Assembly (NCBI GenBank): GCA_023487965.1
Contig: JAMDBV010000007.1
Span: 1-16,499, forward strand
Origin: Patescibacteria group bacterium
GTDB lineage: Bacteria > Patescibacteriota > Minisyncoccia > Phycocordibacterales > PALSA-1337
Direction: 5' to 3'
DNA length: 16,499 bases
A program made the position numbers and the translations under genes. Below the pieces are notes generated by a model. It saw only the letters and a list, made by a program, of their open reading frames with translations. It did no database searches and was not told where the DNA came from. Within the stretch, counting starts at the first letter, position 1. Each line of letters opens with the position of its first letter. This document shows positions 13,213-16,499 of this stretch, piece by piece.

Positions 13213-14754
13213 ATGAAAAAAGGAATCATTTATGTTCGCGTGAGCTCTGCCGACCAGACGCAGGGCACGAGCCTAGATAGTCAAGAGCGTGCCTGCCGAG
13301 AATACGCCGAGAAGAACGGCATCGAGGTTGTGCAGGTGTTCATAGAAAAAGGCGAATCGGCTACGGCGGCCACGCGCACCGAATTCATCAAGGCTCTCGA
13401 ATTCTGCCGCAAGCATAGCGGCGAGATATCCTCTTTCATAGTGTGGAAGATTGACCGCTTCGCCAGAAACACCACTGACCATTTCGCGGTGCGCGCCAAG
13501 CTGACGCAACATGGCATCGCGCTACAGTCCGTAACCGAGCCGATAACGCAAGATCATATAGGCAAGCTCATGGAAACATTCCTCGCGGGCTATGCAGAAT
13601 TTGAAAATGAAGTAAGGAAACAGAGATGCACCGGTGGGATGCAGGCGAGATTGCGGGAGGGTATCTGGTGCTGGTCGCCGCCCATCGGCTACACCAATTC
13701 AAAGAGGATCAAAGACCGCCGCAAACTCATGCCTGATATTCCCGATGAGGAGAGATTCTATCTCATACAGAAAGGATTGCGCCTATACATGAAAGGCAAT
13801 CACAATATCACCGCGTTAGCCAAAGAGAGCGCGTCATGGGGCTTGAAGACACGGACGGGGAAGCCCATACGCAAGCAGTTATGGGATGTGATTCTCAAAG
13901 ACAAATTCTACGCCGGTATTCTCGTCGATCCGTGGAGCGGTGATGAATATAAGGGTCAACATACGCCGATGATTTCGCGGGAGGAATACGACAAGATACA
14001 AGCCGTCAAAAAAGGCATGTCGAATAATGCTACCGCGCCGAGACTGTCCAATAATCCAGACTTTCCGCTCCGCAGACTTGTTCAATGCGAATGCGGCAGA
14101 TTTCTCACGGCTTCATGGCATACAGGCAGGCACGGCATCAAATATCCGTCCTATCATTGCCATAACAAACAATGTGTCCATCGCGGCCACTCCATATCGA
14201 AAGGCGACTTGGAAGAAAAGTTTTACGGACTTTTACAGAAGTTGTCTCCGTCACCTGAATTCGTTGAGCTGTTCAGAATGACAGTCATTGATTGCTATAA
14301 AGAGCGACATATAGCCACGGTGCAGGAAAAAGAACACCACCAGCGCGAGCTGATGAGGTTTGAAGCCCGCCGGAAAGAGCTGATGGACATGAGGATCAGT
14401 AGAGAGGTTTCAAAGGAAGAATACAAAGAGATGAAAGATGCTCTTGACGGACAAATAGCCGCTCTGAACAGGCCTACGCAAGCCCAGGATGATGGCTACG
14501 ACATGGATACGGCAATAACGCGAGCCATGAAACTTATCGGTAACATAGCGGACGAATGGCTTACGGCAAAGCCGCAACGACAGCAACGCCTTCAGAAAGT
14601 GGTGCTACCGAAGGGGATCATGTACCAAAAAACAGCCGAAAAGTTTGGCACCGCTATTTTGTCGCCTGTATTCAAGCTAGGAGAGACATTCCTGTCTTCT
14701 CCGTCTGATCTTGTTGCGGGGGCCGGAATCGAACCGGCAATCTTCAGGTTATGA
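13213..14754 (+). CDS. Large serine recombinase (site-specific integrase)
   Basis: This is a 513-residue protein. Residues 1-~150 are the resolvase catalytic domain: Y7-V-R9-V-S11 with nucleophile Ser11, LDSQERACREYA, and KIDRFARN with the active-site arginines. Residues ~155-270 form the 'recombinase' DNA-binding domain. A zinc ribbon with Cys292, Cys294, Cys316 and Cys321 follows, then a coiled coil (~365-420) and a basic end. The ATG at 13213 is chosen because residue 1 starts the MKKGIIYVRVS motif; the upstream open frame overlaps the leader ORF. The last 13 codons (VAGAGIEPAIFRL) are antisense to the initiator tRNA gene, so the native 3' end was probably replaced on integration. The enzyme would integrate and excise the element lying to its left. 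Confidence 0.95.
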   Translation: MKKGIIYVRVSSADQTQGTSLDSQERACREYAEKNGIEVVQVFIEKGESATAATRTEFIKALEFCRKHSGEISSFIVWKIDRFARNTTDHFAVRAKLTQHGIALQSVTEPITQDHIGKLMETFLAGYAEFENEVRKQRCTGGMQARLREGIWCWSPPIGYTNSKRIKDRRKLMPDIPDEERFYLIQKGLRLYMKGNHNITALAKESASWGLKTRTGKPIRKQLWDVILKDKFYAGILVDPWSGDEYKGQHTPMISREEYDKIQAVKKGMSNNATAPRLSNNPDFPLRRLVQCECGRFLTASWHTGRHGIKYPSYHCHNKQCVHRGHSISKGDLEEKFYGLLQKLSPSPEFVELFRMTVIDCYKERHIATVQEKEHHQRELMRFEARRKELMDMRISREVSKEEYKEMKDALDGQIAALNRPTQAQDDGYDMDTAITRAMKLIGNIADEWLTAKPQRQQRLQKVVLPKGIMYQKTAEKFGTAILSPVFKLGETFLSSPSDLVAGAGIEPAIFRL

Positions 14755-14785
14755 GCCTGACGAGCTACCGTTGCTCTACCCCGCG
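14714..14785 (-). tRNA. Initiator tRNA-fMet (CAU)
   Basis: This 72-nt tRNA has all the initiator marks: an unpaired C1-A72, an A11-U24 pair, anticodon CAU and the long GC-rich acceptor stem. The anticodon stem has A29-U41, G30-C40 and G31-C39, so only two of the three usual initiator G-C pairs are present. A73 is followed by CAA, so CCA is not encoded. It is antisense to the last 13 codons of the serine recombinase (14714-14754). Confidence 0.95.
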
Positions 14786-14832
14786 AAATGCGCGAAAAAT
14801 ATGACTTTGGTATTGTGTCATAAAGACAGATG

Positions 14833-14861
14833 TTGCGCAAGTGCACAAATTCAATTATGAT
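14833..14861 (+). promoter_or_regulatory. Promoter for the plus-strand tRNA region
   Basis: TTGCGC (14833-14838), a 17-bp spacer and TATGAT (14856-14861) predict a start near 14868, 26 nt before the tRNA with anticodon CAU. It would serve the tRNA(CAU), the LAGLIDADG ORF, tRNA-Asp and Nudix genes if they are cotranscribed. Confidence 0.5.
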
Positions 14862-14893
14862 GAATTGACGCGTTTTTGCGCATGTTCGTATTT

Positions 14894-14967
14894 GCCGGTG
14901 TAGCTCAGGTAGTTAGAGCGAGGGACTCATAAGCCCTAGGTCGCAGGTGCAAGTCCTGCCGCCGGCA
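14894..14967 (+). tRNA. tRNA with anticodon CAU (elongator Met or Ile2), unusual elbow
   Basis: This is a 74-nt cloverleaf with acceptor GCCGGTG/CGCCGGC (one U-G), D-stem GCTC/GAGC, anticodon loop CTCATAA and T-stem GCAGG/CCTGC. Three oddities stand out. The D-loop reads AGGTAGTTA, so position 18 is A instead of G. The T-loop reads TGCAAGT, so position 55 is G instead of U. The anticodon stem ends in an A31-G39 mismatch. A73 is followed by CAA. I cannot say from sequence alone whether it is a Met or a lysidine-modified Ile tRNA. Confidence 0.85.
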
Positions 14968-14974
14968 CAAATAG

Positions 14975-15655
14975 ATGCCAATTCATAAATACGTAAATAA
15001 GGATTTCTTTAAAACCTGGAATCCGGACATGGCGTATGTCTTGGGTTTCTTCGCGGCGGACGGGTATATAACCAAGAATAACCGCGGATCGTATTTCTTT
15101 AGTGTTGAAATTGCAGATCTGAATCTTCTAGAGAACATGAAACGAATTATACAATCGACTCATAAGATTGGTGTCAGAATTGGTAAGGAAAATAAGAAAC
15201 AGTTATACCGACTACAGATCGGCAGCAAAGAAATCTGCAATGACCTTAAAGAACTTGGATTTTCGGTTGCTAAGACGGGAAATATAACAGTCCCAGCAGT
15301 GCCGGCTCAATATTTTAGAGATTTTGTACGAGGCTATTTGTCCGTCAAGAGCATCTTTCAGTCAGGATTAGCACACAAGGAAAGGCCACATAACTCCTCA
15401 ACTATTCATGTGGTGTTTACATCATGTTCCCGCGGATTTTTGCATGAGTTACGTAGAAGGTTACGGTTGTATCTCATTTTTGGTTCAAGGGTATATAAGG
15501 GTGACGGGAATTACTACCGATTGGTCTACAGTGTAAAAAGCTCTTTGAAATTATACGATTTCATGTATAATTACCCTGTTCTTTCGATAGAGAACGGATT
15601 GTTTCTGTTGAGAAAGAGAGTAATATTTGAAAGGTTTATTCAAATGCAGCCGTAG
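14975..15655 (+). CDS. LAGLIDADG-type homing endonuclease, second motif degenerate
   Basis: This 226-residue ORF starts 7 nt after the tRNA(CAU); its TAG lies inside tRNA-Asp, so its last codons are tRNA sequence. Residues 19-30, MAYVLGFFAADG, are a good first LAGLIDADG motif (YxLGFFxADGxI) with acidic Asp29. The family's LYRLQIGSKEICNDLKELGF block follows at 77-96. The expected second motif, FxRGYFDGDG, is present at 117-126 as FVRGYLSVKS: the acidic residue is replaced by Lys125, so cleavage by a two-motif monomer should be impaired. The protein could be a decaying endonuclease, a DNA-binding derivative, or a homodimer relying on motif 1. It is not inside an intron but between two tRNA genes. 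Confidence 0.85.
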   Translation: MPIHKYVNKDFFKTWNPDMAYVLGFFAADGYITKNNRGSYFFSVEIADLNLLENMKRIIQSTHKIGVRIGKENKKQLYRLQIGSKEICNDLKELGFSVAKTGNITVPAVPAQYFRDFVRGYLSVKSIFQSGLAHKERPHNSSTIHVVFTSCSRGFLHELRRRLRLYLIFGSRVYKGDGNYYRLVYSVKSSLKLYDFMYNYPVLSIENGLFLLRKRVIFERFIQMQP

Positions 15656-15720
15656 CTCAACTTGGTTAGAGCGCCGCCCTGTCACGGCGGAGGTTGCGGG
15701 TTCAAGTCCCGTCGGCTGCG
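15646..15720 (+). tRNA. tRNA-Asp (GUC)
   Basis: This is a 75-nt cloverleaf: acceptor GCAGCCG/CGGCTGC, D-arm with GG in the loop, anticodon stem CCGCC/GGCGG with loop CTGTCAC (anticodon GUC), and T-arm GCGGG-TTCAAGT-CCCGT. G73 is the Asp discriminator. CAA follows rather than CCA. The 5' end overlaps the stop of the LAGLIDADG ORF, and the 3' end is 4 nt before the Nudix ATG. Confidence 0.97.
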
Positions 15721-15724
15721 CAAA

Positions 15725-16267
15725 ATGGAATATTTTGACGTTATTGACGAGAATGGTAATAAGACTGGCGAGACGGTCTCCCGTCACGACGCTCATGCGA
15801 AGGGCATACTGCATAGAGCGGTTCATGTCTGGCTCGTAAACAAGAGCGGGCAAATACTTGTTCAGAGGCGTTCACCTTCTATGGTCGCATATCCGAATTT
15901 GTGGGATGTGTCTTCCTCTGGCCACGTTTCAACTGGACAGACGAACAGAGAAGCCGCTGTAAGGGAAGTTTATGAGGAAATCGGATTGAAGATATCGCAA
16001 GATCAATTGCAGTCGCTCTTTACTCGCAATCAGAACGATATCCTGAATGGTGGAACTTATATAAATCATGAGATAGATGAAATATTCCTAGTCGAAGCGG
16101 ATATTACCGAGAATGACATTCATATAGATCACAAAGAAGTGTCGGATGCAAAATTCCTGGACATCGATACCTTCGAGGATTGGGTAAATGGTAAAGGTGA
16201 GGAACTGGTGCCACATGATGAAGAGTATAGGCGAGTATTGGAATATTTGAAGAGCAGGAAAAGTTGA
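15725..16267 (+). CDS. Nudix hydrolase (YfcD / IPP-isomerase-like subgroup)
   Basis: This is a 180-residue protein. The N-terminal layout (MEYFDVIDENGNKTGETVSRHDAH, then HRAVHVWLVNKSGQILVQRRS and LWDVSSSGHVSTGQ) is that of the YfcD-type Nudix proteins related to isopentenyl-diphosphate isomerase. The Nudix box spans residues 66-88: G66-x5-Q72-x7-R80-E81-V-Y-E84-E85-x-G87. The metal-binding REVYEE core is intact, but the usual glutamate six residues after the first glycine is Gln72. It likely hydrolyses a nucleoside-diphosphate-linked or isoprenoid pyrophosphate substrate; which one is unknown. The ATG is only 4 nt after tRNA-Asp, with no room for a ribosome binding site outside the tRNA. The longer frame starting at 15662 lies within the tRNA and is rejected. 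Confidence 0.92.
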   Translation: MEYFDVIDENGNKTGETVSRHDAHAKGILHRAVHVWLVNKSGQILVQRRSPSMVAYPNLWDVSSSGHVSTGQTNREAAVREVYEEIGLKISQDQLQSLFTRNQNDILNGGTYINHEIDEIFLVEADITENDIHIDHKEVSDAKFLDIDTFEDWVNGKGEELVPHDEEYRRVLEYLKSRKS

Positions 16268-16358
16268 AAGTAACTCAATTTTCCGCTACTATGCATTAGT
16301 TCCTTGTTGTGCGCCAATTTAGCTGTTTTGGTAGCGAACATTAAAAAAATATTACATC

Positions 16359-16431
16359 GCCAATGTAGCTCAGCTGGTAGAGCATCCCCATGGTAAGGGG
16401 AAGGTCATCGGTTCAATCCCGATCATTGGCT
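16359..16431 (+). tRNA. tRNA-Thr (GGU)
   Basis: This is a 73-nt cloverleaf: acceptor GCCAATG/CATTGGC, D-arm GCTC-AGCTGGTA-GAGC, anticodon stem TCCCC/GGGGA with loop ATGGTAA (anticodon GGU), and T-arm ATCGG-TTCAATC-CCGAT. The discriminator is U73, followed by CAA, so CCA is not encoded. It lies 91 bp after the Nudix stop. Confidence 0.95.
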
Positions 16432-16437
16432 CAAGCT

Positions 16438-16468
16438 AGTTACTAGTGAACTGGGAACTAGTAACTGG
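16438..16468. repeat. Heptad-like short repeats with 10-bp inverted repeat
   Basis: ACTAG and ACTGG alternate at 16442, 16450, 16457 and 16464 (spacing 8, 7, 7). AGTTACTAGT (16438-16447) and ACTAGTAACT (16457-16466) form a perfect 10-bp inverted repeat with 9 bp between. It lies between tRNA-Thr and the tRNA-Asp fragment. Confidence 0.7.
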
Positions 16469-16472
16469 TCAT

Positions 16473-16499
16473 TCACGGCGGAGGTTGCGGGTTCAAGTC
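16473..16499 (+). repeat. 27-nt exact copy of the 3' part of tRNA-Asp at the window end
   Basis: The last 27 bases equal 15682-15708, running from the anticodon loop to the T-loop of tRNA-Asp. Upstream of the match the anticodon context differs (CAT-TCAC here, CTG-TCAC in the gene). The copy may continue past the window. It could be an attachment-site duplication, a tRNA fragment or an assembly-end overlap. Confidence 0.85.

Noticed and set aside
15662..15724. N-terminal extension of the Nudix ORF
   Set aside because: It is the translation of tRNA-Asp itself; the ATG at 15725 begins the conserved protein.

Overview
The window looks like chromosomal DNA of a Candidate Phyla Radiation (Patescibacteria) bacterium, probably of the parcubacterial group. 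This is inferred from the gene families, not from a marker search: a ligA-gatC-gatA run, small exported CPR-type proteins (DUF3761-like, NxNPFT-type, Trp-rich NPxxW tails), a DUF805-TPR fusion and a large serine recombinase ending inside a tRNA gene. UGA is used as a normal stop (ligA, gatC), so this is not a code-25 lineage. Shine-Dalgarno sites are sparse, and two genes have an extended -10 box exactly 6 nt before their ATG, which suggests leaderless mRNAs.

Layout. 1-2157 (+): 3' end of ligA, then gatC and gatA, overlapping by ATGA. 2187-5646 (+): an apparently leaderless two-gene unit made of a membrane protein with an R-N-x3-H motif and a 953-residue secreted trypsin-like protease. The protease carries an expanded Ser/Thr repeat region, an FnIII-like segment and a peptidoglycan-binding domain. 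5647-6548: convergent and intergenic DNA around a small DUF3761-like gene on the minus strand, with several hairpins.

6549-11373 (-): seven consecutive genes, all predicted exported or membrane-embedded, several of them touching or overlapping. They lie behind a ~150-nt structured leader that ends in an antiterminator/terminator-like pair just before the first ATG, with a 16-bp palindrome over the -35 region. This is the best candidate for an undescribed envelope system under RNA-level control. 11566-12086: about 500 bp without a gene but full of structure: a putative ncRNA with a strong terminator, a second terminator, and an A-B-A'-B' pseudoknot-like fold.

12087-14754 (+): small accessory proteins, one SpoVG-like, a 128-bp inverted-repeat element, then a serine recombinase preceded by a 28-residue leader peptide whose mRNA contains two interleaved inverted repeats. 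The last 13 codons of the recombinase are antisense to the initiator tRNA gene, as expected for an element integrated at that tRNA. 14714-16499: a compact tRNA region (fMet on minus; CAU, Asp and Thr on plus) with a LAGLIDADG-type ORF and a Nudix gene packed almost directly against the tRNAs. All four tRNAs are followed by CAA instead of CCA. The window ends inside a 27-nt exact copy of the 3' part of tRNA-Asp.
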